From: Planctomycetaceae bacterium
Lineage (GTDB): Bacteria; Planctomycetota; Planctomycetia; Pirellulales; UBA1268
NCBI GenBank assembly: GCA_003488325.1
Contig: DNLZ01000407.1
Coordinates: forward strand, 1 to 12,635
DNA: 12,635 nt
Direction of reading: 5' to 3'
Part shown: in pieces, positions 6,213-12,635 of the stretch
How the letters are laid out: every line of letters starts with the position of its first letter
Numbering within the stretch: the first letter of the stretch is position 1
Notes under the pieces: generated by a model
The model's database searches: none
What the model was told of the DNA's origin: nothing
Seen by the model: the letters and a program-made list of their open reading frames with translations, nothing else
Position numbers and translations under genes: made by a program

Positions 6213-7763
6213 CTACGAATGAGCCCGCTGCGGGTGAAGGCGTGGCTGGGGGCCGAGGGCGAGGCGGTTGATCGCCGCCAGGAACGCCCGTGCCGCCGCC
6301 TCGAGCGAGTCGGTCGAGACGCCACGCCCCCGCTGCATCTGCCCGGCATGCTCGAGCTCGACCGTGACCTCGCCCTGCGCGTCCTTCCCCACCGTCACCG
6401 CCTGCACGCGAAAGTCACGGCAGATGGTCGTGATCCCTGTCAGCTTCTCGATCGCCAAAAAGATCGCATCGACCGGGCCGTCGCCGGCCGTGACGACCAC
6501 CGACTTGCTCGCGCCGTCGTGTCGCACCCGCAGGGTCACGGTGGGAGGGCTGCCCGAGGTGCAGGCGATCTCGTAGCCCTCGTACGTGTATTCCTCCGGG
6601 AGCGCCGCGAACTGCTGCTCGCAGAGAGCCGCGATGTCGCCGTCGTAGATCTCCTTCTTGCGATCCGCCAGCAGCTTGAACTGCTCGAAGACCGTCTGCA
6701 GCTGCTCGCTGGAGAGCTGGTAGCCGAGGGCCGTGGCGCGATCGGCCAGCGCGGCACGGCCGCTGTGCTTGCCGAGCACGAGGTCGGTGCGTTCGAGCCC
6801 CACGTCCTCGGGCCGCATGATCTCGTACGTGCTCCGCTCCTTGAGCATGCCGTCCTGGTGGATGCCCGCCTCGTGGGCGAAGGCGTTGCGGCCGACGATC
6901 GCCTTGTTTCGCGGCACGCGGATGCCGGTCACGTTGGCGACGAGCCGGCTCGTCGGGACGAGTCGCTGCGTCACGATGCCCGTCTCGCAGCCGTAGTGGT
7001 CGCAGCGCGTCCGCAGCGCCATCACCACCTCCTCGAGCGAGCAGTTGCCCGCGCGCTCGCCGATGCCGTTGATCGTGCACTCGACCTGGCCGGCGCCCGC
7101 CTCGACCGCCGCGAGGCTGTTGGCGACGGCCAGGCCCAGGTCGTCGTGGCAGTGCACGCTGATCACCGCGCGGTCGATGGAGGGCACGCGGCTTCGCAGG
7201 GTCGTGATCACGCGGTGCATCTGCGCGGGCGTGGCGTAGCCGACGGTGTCGGGGATGTTCACGGTCGTCGCGCCGGCGGCGATCACCGCCTCGACGACGC
7301 GACAGAGGAAGTCGGGCTCCGTGCGGGCCGCGTCCTCCGGCGAGAACTCGACGTCGTCGCAGAGCCTCCGTGCGCGGGTCACGCCGGCGACGGCCCGCGC
7401 GACGACCTCGTCCTCGCCCATGCGGAGCTTGAATTCCCGGTGGATGGCACTCGTCGCGAGAAAGACATGGATCCGCGGCCGCCCGGCATGCCGGAGGGCC
7501 TCCCACGCGCGGTCGATGTCGGCATCGTTGCACCGCGCCAGTCCGCAGACCACGGGGCCGGAGACCGCCCCCGCGATGGCGCGCACGCTCTCGAAGTCGC
7601 CGGGCGAGGCGATCGGGAAGCCCGCCTCGATCACGTCCACGCCGAGCTGAACGAGCGCCTGCGCGATCTCCAGCTTCTCCGTGAGGTTCATGCTCGCACC
7701 GGGAGACTGCTCGCCGTCGCGAAGCGTGGTGTCGAAGATGCGGATGGGGCGTGCGTGGGGCAT
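6213..7763 (-). CDS. leuA: 2-isopropylmalate synthase
   Basis: 516 residues, the usual length for bacterial LeuA. It condenses acetyl-CoA with 2-oxoisovalerate, the first committed step of leucine synthesis, in the cytoplasm. The TIM-barrel part shows DTTLRDGEQSPG (11-22), metal-binding His204 and His206 in HCHDDLGLAVANS, and GERAGN (235-240). The LeuA signature NAFAHEAGIHQDG (293-305) is present, and the C-terminal allosteric domain (about 390-500) has GDGPVDAIF and GRGVSTDSLEAAARAF. Leucine feedback inhibition is expected from that domain. The ATG at 7763 gives the standard N-terminus. The ribosome site is poor. The gene is convergent with P-II and divergent from the mazG-like operon. No leucine leader peptide or T-box is evident in the 176-base upstream region. 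No other leu genes are in the window. Confidence 0.97.
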   Translation of the reverse strand: MPHARPIRIFDTTLRDGEQSPGASMNLTEKLEIAQALVQLGVDVIEAGFPIASPGDFESVRAIAGAVSGPVVCGLARCNDADIDRAWEALRHAGRPRIHVFLATSAIHREFKLRMGEDEVVARAVAGVTRARRLCDDVEFSPEDAARTEPDFLCRVVEAVIAAGATTVNIPDTVGYATPAQMHRVITTLRSRVPSIDRAVISVHCHDDLGLAVANSLAAVEAGAGQVECTINGIGERAGNCSLEEVVMALRTRCDHYGCETGIVTQRLVPTSRLVANVTGIRVPRNKAIVGRNAFAHEAGIHQDGMLKERSTYEIMRPEDVGLERTDLVLGKHSGRAALADRATALGYQLSSEQLQTVFEQFKLLADRKKEIYDGDIAALCEQQFAALPEEYTYEGYEIACTSGSPPTVTLRVRHDGASKSVVVTAGDGPVDAIFLAIEKLTGITTICRDFRVQAVTVGKDAQGEVTVELEHAGQMQRGRGVSTDSLEAAARAFLAAINRLALGPQPRLHPQRAHS

Positions 7764-7939
7764 GGTGGTGGTCGCAGGTGCGGGCGGTGGCGATCGCGCC
7801 TCCGTCAGGGGGGCGAGCGGATGATCGCCCGCCGCCCGTTCGCCCGGAGGCCAGACTGCTTTGTACACTCCGGAGACGTGGGGAGCGACGGGCCGCCGGA
7901 CGCCTCGATCGGTCTCTCCACGGGCACGGCGGCCGCGGT
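7764..7939. promoter_or_regulatory. Divergent leuA / mazG-like promoter region with hairpin
   Basis: This 176-base gap must hold both promoters. A 10-bp stem joins 7811-7820 (GGGCGAGCGG) to 7836-7845 (CCGTTCGCCC), with one pair that is G-U only on the + strand. TACACT at 7863-7868 is a possible rightward -10 element, 72 bases before the mazG-like start. It overlaps the palindrome TGTACA, which could also serve the leftward direction. No clear -35 box is visible. Confidence 0.35.
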
Positions 7940-8239
7940 ATGACGCTTCGCGAGTTCCAGGCTCTGATCCGCGAGATGTACCACGACAAGGACGCCGCCC
8001 GCGGCGTCGAGGGCACGTTCATGTGGCTCGTGGAGGAGGTCGGGGAGCTGGCCTCCGCGCTCCGCGGCGGCACGCCCGACGAACAGGCGCTCGAGTTCGC
8101 CGACGTCCTTGCATGGCTCGCGACGATCGCCAACGTCGCCGACATCGACCTCGAGGATGCGGTCGCGCGCAAGTACGGTGCGGGGTGCCCCGGATGCGGA
8201 CAGTTGGCCTGCGCGTGCCCCGACGCGGAGAAGCCATGA
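7940..8239 (+). CDS. Short MazG-like nucleotide pyrophosphohydrolase with Cys-rich tail
   Basis: 99 residues, a single MazG-type all-alpha domain. The metal-binding pattern EExxE is Glu32, Glu33, Glu36 (LVEEVGELASAL), and the paired ExxD is Glu52 and Asp55 (LEFADVLAWL). Members of this family hydrolyse NTPs or dNTPs to monophosphate and pyrophosphate, often house-cleaning of abnormal nucleotides; the substrate here is unknown. Beyond the fold, residues 83-93 hold Cys83, Cys86, Cys91 and Cys93 (CPGCGQLACAC), a likely zinc site. The ATG at 7940 lacks a clear Shine-Dalgarno, but the protein starts as expected for the family. Its stop overlaps the next start (ATGA at 8236-8239), indicating translational coupling with the membrane protein. 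Confidence 0.88.
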   Translation: MTLREFQALIREMYHDKDAARGVEGTFMWLVEEVGELASALRGGTPDEQALEFADVLAWLATIANVADIDLEDAVARKYGAGCPGCGQLACACPDAEKP

Positions 8240-10464
8240 GCGGCGTGCCCATGTGCCGCACCGCGACGGGCATCCGTCACGTGGCCCTCGCCCTGGCTGT
8301 GGTCGCGGTCGTGGCGGGCGGTGGGGCGCCGGCGAACGCGGCGTCGGGCTGGGACATCGATGTCGGACTGGCCGGTGCGTTCCGCGCAGGTTCATGGACT
8401 CCGCTGCGGCTCGCGCCTCGCGCGGGCGCCGACGCGATGGCGGGTGACCGGGTGTTCGTCTGGGCGCAGGATCCCGACGGGGAGTTCGTGCGGGCCCCGG
8501 CGGCGTCGCTGCGGCCGGCCGCGGACGGCGGCCTGGAGGCCCACACGTGCGTGCGGGTCGGTCGGCCCACGGCGCGCGTCTTCATCGAACGCGTGCCACA
8601 AGCCGACGGCGACGTCGGGCTCGCCCCGGTCACCCCGTCCGAGGGTGCCATCGAGATGCTGCTCGCCGAACCGATCCCGTCGACGCATCGAGTCCTGATC
8701 GTGCTCGGCGAACTGCCCGCGGCGGGTCGCGCCGCGCGGCTCATGACCGCTCCGGATGCGCCCCCGCTCACCGTCGTCGCGCCGCTCGGCCGAGGGCCGA
8801 TCGCGGCGGGCATCTCGCCACGCGACTATGACCTCGCCGATGTGATTCTCGTCTGTGGTCGGTCATTGTCGGACGTGCCGGCGGAGGTCGTCACGGGCAT
8901 CGACGCCTGGGTGCGCGACGGCGGCCGGCTCGTCCTCTGCGCCGGTGCGTCGGCCGTCGATCTGGCTGGTGCAGGCGGCCCCGCCGCCGCCTGGCTGCCC
9001 GGTCCGGTCGAACGGCTCGTCCCCGTGCGACGCGTCGCGGCGATCGAGGCGTATGCCCGTGCTGGCGGGCTCGCGGCCCGGCCCGGGGCGTCCGCACTGC
9101 GGGTGCCTCTCCTGCGCGACCGGCGGTCGCTGTCCGGCGCCGTCGAGGTGTTCGAGGGCACCGGTCCGACCGACATGCCGCTCGTGGTTCGGACGGCGCG
9201 GGGCCTCGGGACCGTCTGCTGGGTGGGGCTCGATCTCGACGACGATCCACTGCGCGGCTGGACGGGTACCGATTCCCTGCTCGTGCGAGTCCTCGGCGGT
9301 CGGGCGGATGACACCGATCTGCCGGTTGCCGCTCGCGAGCCGGGGGCGGTCGATCTGGCCGGCCAACTGCGCACGGCTCTCGAACGGACCGGAGGCCGGC
9401 GCGCGCCGCCGATCGCCACCGTTCCGTTCGAGGTGATCACGGGACTCGGGCTGCTCTACGTGCTCACGCTCTATCCGCTCGACTGGTGGATCGCGTCGCG
9501 CGGGCGACCGTGGCTGGCGTGGCTGACGCTCCCCGCGTTCGTCGTGCTCTTCAGCGCGGCGGCCTGGGGGGTCGCCGACCGCCGCCGGCCCACCGTCGCG
9601 ACGGTCGCCCGGGCCGCGGAGGTGATCGACGTCGACGTCGAAGGACAGCGGGTGCGAAGCCATGGCTGGGCGGCGGTGTGGAGCGCCGCGAACACGGCGT
9701 GCGACGTCGCGGTCGGCGACGGGGCCGGCGAGGAGGGCACCGTGTCGTGGTTCGCCGATGCCGGCACGGGGTTCGGAGGCATCGACGCGGCCGTGCCGCA
9801 TCCGATGCTCGCCGCCGCTCCCTACCGCTACGGTCGCACACTCGCGACGCTCGACGGAGTGCCCATGGCGGCCGCGTCGAATCGGCTCTTCGAGGCCGCC
9901 TGGGAGCGGTCGACCGCGGACGGTCCGCTCCTCGTGACGTCGAACCTGTCACGCGACGCGCAGGGCACTCTGCGCGGCTCCTTCACGCACCATCTGCCGT
10001 TCGCGATCGAGGACTGCCGGCTGGCCCATGGCGGCTGGGTGTACGACATCGGCACCCTGCCGCCGGACGTCACGTTCGACCTGCGCACGTCGCGTGGCCC
10101 GCGGTCGCTCGCCGGCGCGCTGCAGCGGCGCGGTGCGGTGGACGATCGCGACCTGCCGAACCGCTGGAATCGCGTCGAACCGGACGTCTCCCGCATCCTG
10201 GAGGTGGCCGGCCTGCACGCCGCGGCCGGCGGGGCCGCCTACACGCTCTTGCCGGGAGGGCGGCTGACGGGGCTCGATCGCACGGGGCTTCTGAGTGTCG
10301 ATCGAGCGGTGCTCTACGGCGCGACGGGCGACATGCCGGCCGGCTGGTCGATCCCGTGGCGGCTCACCCCGCGCGGGTCCGCCGACACCGCGGAGCCGAT
10401 CGAGACGATCGCACGGATGTGCCGGCTCGTGGTCCCGCTCGGACCGGTCGGAGGATCACCATGA
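8236..10464 (+). CDS. Large membrane-anchored protein of unknown function, ABC-ATPase-linked
   Basis: 742 residues; I do not recognise a named family. Residues 14-36 form a signal peptide or N-terminal membrane segment ending in APANAAS. Residues 38-120 are beta-rich (VGLAGAFRAGSWTPLRL). Residues 150-240 alternate strands and helices (RVLIVLGEL; ADVILVCGRSL; GIDAWVRDGGRLVLCAGAS), like the Rossmann or amidotransferase-like domains found in DUF4350-type proteins. Two membrane segments lie at about 398-418 and 425-446, separated by a short basic loop (ASRGRP). This puts both the large N-terminal part and the 290-residue C-terminal part outside the cytoplasm. The C-terminal part has no motif I can name. 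ATGA overlaps on both sides link it to the MazG-like gene and the ABC ATPase. It may replace or accompany a permease, or act as the periplasmic partner of an ATP-driven complex; this is inference. Confidence 0.85.
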   Translation: MSGVPMCRTATGIRHVALALAVVAVVAGGGAPANAASGWDIDVGLAGAFRAGSWTPLRLAPRAGADAMAGDRVFVWAQDPDGEFVRAPAASLRPAADGGLEAHTCVRVGRPTARVFIERVPQADGDVGLAPVTPSEGAIEMLLAEPIPSTHRVLIVLGELPAAGRAARLMTAPDAPPLTVVAPLGRGPIAAGISPRDYDLADVILVCGRSLSDVPAEVVTGIDAWVRDGGRLVLCAGASAVDLAGAGGPAAAWLPGPVERLVPVRRVAAIEAYARAGGLAARPGASALRVPLLRDRRSLSGAVEVFEGTGPTDMPLVVRTARGLGTVCWVGLDLDDDPLRGWTGTDSLLVRVLGGRADDTDLPVAAREPGAVDLAGQLRTALERTGGRRAPPIATVPFEVITGLGLLYVLTLYPLDWWIASRGRPWLAWLTLPAFVVLFSAAAWGVADRRRPTVATVARAAEVIDVDVEGQRVRSHGWAAVWSAANTACDVAVGDGAGEEGTVSWFADAGTGFGGIDAAVPHPMLAAAPYRYGRTLATLDGVPMAAASNRLFEAAWERSTADGPLLVTSNLSRDAQGTLRGSFTHHLPFAIEDCRLAHGGWVYDIGTLPPDVTFDLRTSRGPRSLAGALQRRGAVDDRDLPNRWNRVEPDVSRILEVAGLHAAAGGAAYTLLPGGRLTGLDRTGLLSVDRAVLYGATGDMPAGWSIPWRLTPRGSADTAEPIETIARMCRLVVPLGPVGGSP

Positions 10465-11405
10465 TCGAGACGATCGACCTCACCAAGAAATACGGCGACT
10501 TCTGCGCGCTCGACTCGCTCGATCTCAGGCTCGACCGGGGCGATCTCTTCGGGTTCATCGGGCCCAACGGCGCCGGCAAGACCACGACGATCCGCATCCT
10601 CTCGACCCTCCTCGCGCCGACCTGGGGCGAGGCGTACGTCTGTGGTCACTCGATCTACACGCATCCGCGCGACATCCGTCGGGCGATCGGCTACATGCCC
10701 GACATCTTCGGCGTCTATGACGACATGAAGGTGATCGAGTACCTGGAGTTCTTCGCCGCGGCGTACCGGATCGGGGGCACCGAGCGGCGGCGTGTCGCCG
10801 AGCGGTCCCTCGAGCTGGTCGATCTCGTCGCGAAGCGTGACGAGCTCGTCACGAGCCTGTCACGCGGCATGACGCAGCGGCTCGGCCTCGCGCGGGTCCT
10901 CCTGCACGACCCGCAGGTGCTCCTGCTCGACGAGCCGGCCAGCGGCCTCGATCCGCGGGCGCGCATCGAGATGCGCAACCTCCTCAAACGCCTCCAGGGA
11001 ATGGGCAAGACGATCCTCGTATCGAGCCACATCCTTCCCGAGCTCGCCGACATCTGCAATCGCGTCGGGATCATCGAGTACGGCCGGCTGCTGGCTTGCG
11101 GCGATGTGCAGGATCTGCTCGCGCGCGTGCGCGGCAGGCCCACGCTCCGCATTCGCGTGTCCGGGTCGCCCGAGGCTGCGGCACGGGAACTCGAGCGGGC
11201 GCCCGAGGCGGCCGCCGTGACCGTTCGGGACGGGGAGGTCGTCGTCGCGCTGGCCGATGGCGTGACCGACCACGCGCCCCTGGCCGCCCGCCTCGTCGCG
11301 GCCGGTCACGGGCTGCTCGGCCTGCGGGAGCAGGAGACCAACCTCGAAACGGCTTTCCTCGAGCTGACACGCGGCTCGCTCGCGCCGCCGCCTGACGGGG
11401 CCTGA
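10461..11405 (+). CDS. ABC-2-type transporter ATP-binding protein
   Basis: 314 residues. The ATG at 10461 has GGAGG eight bases upstream and overlaps the previous stop. Walker A GPNGAGKTT is at 34-42, signature LSRGM at 133-137, Walker B VLLLDEP at 153-159 with Glu158, D-loop SGLD at 161-164, and switch His190 (SSHILPE). The Q-loop position in GYMPDIFG is Asp81 instead of Gln, a variant I have seen in related ATPases of this class. The C-terminal 85 residues form the small domain typical of NatA/CcmA-like ATPases (NLETAFLELTRG). It should power transport or a mechanical membrane process. No ABC-2 permease is encoded before or after it in the window, since the next gene is an FKBP, so the partner may be the two-segment membrane protein upstream or be encoded elsewhere. 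Confidence 0.96.
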   Translation: MIETIDLTKKYGDFCALDSLDLRLDRGDLFGFIGPNGAGKTTTIRILSTLLAPTWGEAYVCGHSIYTHPRDIRRAIGYMPDIFGVYDDMKVIEYLEFFAAAYRIGGTERRRVAERSLELVDLVAKRDELVTSLSRGMTQRLGLARVLLHDPQVLLLDEPASGLDPRARIEMRNLLKRLQGMGKTILVSSHILPELADICNRVGIIEYGRLLACGDVQDLLARVRGRPTLRIRVSGSPEAAARELERAPEAAAVTVRDGEVVVALADGVTDHAPLAARLVAAGHGLLGLREQETNLETAFLELTRGSLAPPPDGA

Positions 11406-11410
11406 CGGGG
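11391..11410 (+). repeat. 10-base tandem duplication spanning the ABC ATPase stop
   Basis: CCTGACGGGG occurs twice head to tail at 11391-11400 and 11401-11410. The TGA stop at 11403-11405 lies in the second copy; the same TGA in the first copy is out of frame. With one copy removed, the frame would run on to the TAG at 11464-11466, about 18 codons later. Confidence 0.8.
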
Positions 11411-11515
11411 AGCCTGCGACCGCTCGCCGTCGCGGCCGATGGGCGACGGTGCCCCATATCGCGTAGGCTGCGGCGGGCGGGATTGGGACCGAGGGCCTCC
11501 GCAGGAGACGTCACG

Positions 11516-12292
11516 ATGCAGCGTCCGGTCGTGTTCCCCAGGTCGTGGTGCGGAATCCACGCTGCCGCCTGCTGCCTCGTGGCGGGAGGAGCGCTCGCAC
11601 AGCCCGGTCCGCAGCGTCCCGTGGAGCAACTGGCGGCTCCGGCACCCGCCATCGACCCCGAGGATCTCGGCTACGCGCTCGGGTACCGGATCGGCGCCCG
11701 CATCCGTGCCGACCACGCCACGCTCGACGTGCCGATCGACAACGCGGCCCTCGCGCGAGGGCTCGCCGATGCGGTGCAGGAGTCGGCGCCACGGCTCGAC
11801 GAAGCCCGTCTGCGGCGGGCGATCACGGCCTTCGACGAGGCCATGCAGAAGCGGCAGGAGGCATTCTTCAAGCGGATGGCGGAGGCGGCGAAGATCAACC
11901 TCGCGAAGGGGCGCGAGTATCTGGCCGCCAACGCACGAAAGCCCGGCGTCGTCTCGCTGCCGAGCGGCCTGCAGTACGAGGTGCTGCGTGCAGGATCGGG
12001 GCAGCCGCCCGGCCCGGACGACGTCGTCGTCGCCCACTACCGCGGCACGCACATCGACGGCCGTCAATTCGATGGGACCGAGCCCGGGGGCGAACCGGCC
12101 GCGTTTCCCCTGCGGGGCGTCGTGCCCGGCTGGCAGGAGGCGCTCGGTCTGATGGGCGTCGGGGCGAAGTGGAGGATCCACCTCCCGCCGGATCTGGCGT
12201 ACGGCGAGGAAGGGTCGCCGCCGGCGATCGAGCCCAACGAGGTGCTGGTTTTCGAGATTGAATTGGTCCGGCGCGAGAGGCCGCAAAACTGA
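11516..12292 (+). CDS. Secreted FKBP-type peptidyl-prolyl isomerase (Mip/FkpA-like)
   Basis: 258 residues. The ATG at 11516 has GGAG eight bases upstream; a TTG at 11483 in frame is less likely. Residues 1-28 are a signal peptide (hydrophobic core ending GGALA before Gln29). Residues 46-145 match the helical N-terminal dimerisation domain (DLGYALGYRIGARI and a long charged helix about 95-140). Residues 148-252 are the FKBP domain. The ligand-pocket residues are conserved: Tyr175, Phe185 and Asp186 (QFDG), Phe197, Val202 and Val203, Trp206 (GVVPGW), Tyr229 (AYG) and Phe246. It should catalyse cis-trans isomerisation at proline and help fold exported proteins. It has its own 110-base upstream gap and a terminator after it, so it is probably monocistronic. 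Unlike the pseudoproteases, its active site looks intact. Confidence 0.95.
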   Translation: MQRPVVFPRSWCGIHAAACCLVAGGALAQPGPQRPVEQLAAPAPAIDPEDLGYALGYRIGARIRADHATLDVPIDNAALARGLADAVQESAPRLDEARLRRAITAFDEAMQKRQEAFFKRMAEAAKINLAKGREYLAANARKPGVVSLPSGLQYEVLRAGSGQPPGPDDVVVAHYRGTHIDGRQFDGTEPGGEPAAFPLRGVVPGWQEALGLMGVGAKWRIHLPPDLAYGEEGSPPAIEPNEVLVFEIELVRRERPQN

Positions 12293-12304
12293 TGCAATCG
12301 CCCC

Positions 12305-12330
12305 AAACAGCCCACGCCTGTTTTTTTCTC
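12305..12330 (+). terminator. Intrinsic terminator after the FKBP gene
   Basis: AAACAG (12305-12310) pairs with CTGTTT (12318-12323) around a seven-base loop, and a run of seven T (12321-12327) follows, 13 bases after the stop. The stem is AT-rich, so efficiency is uncertain, but the layout is classic. Confidence 0.65.
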
Positions 12331-12338
12331 CATTCTTC

Positions 12339-12366
12339 TTGATTTGGCTGATCGGCAAACTATCGT
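12339..12366 (+). promoter_or_regulatory. Candidate sigma70-type promoter for the GGSS-repeat gene
   Basis: TTGATT (12339-12344) and TATCGT (12361-12366) each match four of six consensus bases, with a 16-base spacer, in an AT-richer patch just after the terminator. The expected transcript starts near 12373, giving a leader of about 80 bases that includes the hairpin at 12386-12410. Confidence 0.4.
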
Positions 12367-12385
12367 TGGCGTCACTCGGACGCAG

Positions 12386-12410
12386 GATCCCCGGGACTCG
12401 GCCCGGGATC
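12386..12410 (+). repeat. GC-rich hairpin in the leader of the GGSS-repeat gene
   Basis: GAT plus CCCGGG (12386-12395, one bulged C) pairs with CCCGGG plus ATC (12402-12410) around the loop ACTCGG. It lies 43 bases upstream of the start codon. No T tract follows. It could stabilise the 5' end or be an operator. Confidence 0.4.
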
Positions 12411-12453
12411 AGTTCCGTCATCCTCGGCTCATTTTCTCGGGAGTTGATCCACC

Positions 12454-12635
12454 ATGCTGGTGTCTCGTCGCTGGTTCAGGATCGCCGGGGCCCTCACGTT
12501 CGTCGCCGTTGCCGCGGCGAGCAGCGACGTGGAGGCCGGCTGGCGTCATCGCAATAACGGCTCTGCAGGCGGTTCATCGGGCGGTTCGTCAGGCGGGTCA
12601 TCCGGTGGCTCGTCGGGAGGTTCGTCCGGGGGTTC
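12454..12635 (+). CDS. Secreted GGSS-repeat protein (3' partial)
   Basis: The ATG at 12454 follows GGGAG about ten bases upstream. The visible 60 residues start with a signal peptide (MLVSRRWFRIAGALTFVAVAAA, cleavage probably near VEAG). A short basic segment WRHRNNGSA follows, then five full GGSS units that run off the window. I recall planctomycete exported proteins with similar tryptophan/histidine-flanked Gly-Ser repeats but know no function. The flexible, uncharged repeat suggests a linker, a matrix or a surface-exposed low-complexity protein. It is separated from the FKBP gene by a terminator and a candidate promoter, so it is probably its own unit. Confidence 0.75.
   Translation, partial: MLVSRRWFRIAGALTFVAVAAASSDVEAGWRHRNNGSAGGSSGGSSGGSSGGSSGGSSGG
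12568..12635 (+). repeat. 12-base coding tandem repeat GGN GGN TCN TCN
   Basis: Five complete 12-base units and eight bases of a sixth encode Gly-Gly-Ser-Ser. Every difference between units is at a codon third position, so the peptide repeat is exact while the DNA has diverged. Confidence 0.9.

Noticed and set aside
6415..8280. 621-residue open frame on the - strand
   Set aside because: It runs through leuA in a shifted frame and crosses the mazG-like gene antisense; no family motif, Arg-rich shadow.
12568..12635. CRISPR-like short repeats
   Set aside because: The repeat is contiguous, in frame, without spacers, and codes for GGSS; it is a coding tandem repeat.

Overview
This is a GC-rich bacterial window (rough estimate near 70 %) that I place, with moderate confidence, in the Planctomycetota. 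The grounds are family resemblances: tandem degenerate S1C/PDZ proteins, a secreted Gly-Gly-Ser-Ser repeat protein, a Mip/FkpA-like FKBP, and an ABC-2-type ATPase with an Asp in the Q-loop. No rRNA, tRNA, CRISPR array, transposase or phage gene was seen, so it reads as a chromosomal segment.

Layout. (1) 3-3702, + strand: a tight operon of three secreted or envelope genes. The first is cut by the window edge. The other two are trypsin-like (S1C) proteins with PDZ domains in which all three catalytic positions are replaced. The second of these also carries an alpha/beta-hydrolase-like C-terminus whose nucleophile is replaced. (2) 3738-5087, - strand: an unusual photolyase/cryptochrome homologue. 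Its FAD-binding domain comes first, with four cysteines placed like the [4Fe-4S] ligands of the FeS-BCP/CryPro class. A degenerate photolyase-type alpha/beta domain follows it, the reverse of the usual order. (3) 5088-5736: a 649-base non-coding stretch with several hairpins, including one of about 25 base pairs at 5526-5588 whose only non-Watson-Crick pairs are G-U on the + strand. (4) 5737-6084, + strand: a P-II signalling protein lacking the uridylylation Tyr51. (5) 6213-7763, - strand: leuA, 2-isopropylmalate synthase, convergent with P-II and divergent from the next operon. (6) 7940-11405, + strand: three genes joined by ATGA overlaps, namely a short MazG-like protein, a 742-residue membrane-anchored protein of unknown function, and an ABC-2-type ATPase with no permease in view. 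(7) 11516-12292, + strand: a secreted FKBP prolyl isomerase followed by a likely intrinsic terminator. (8) 12454-12635, + strand: the start of a secreted GGSS-repeat protein cut by the window end.

How the parts relate. The first operon looks like an extracytoplasmic binding or scaffold system built from dead hydrolases. P-II and leuA are both core nitrogen/amino-acid functions but are convergent and not obviously co-regulated. The mazG-membrane protein-ABC ATPase overlaps suggest translational coupling and perhaps an atypical ATP-driven membrane complex. The photolyase-like gene stands alone. I see no single multi-gene system that is clearly new. The best candidates for novelty are the domain-swapped photolyase, the double pseudoenzyme and the leader hairpin upstream of P-II.
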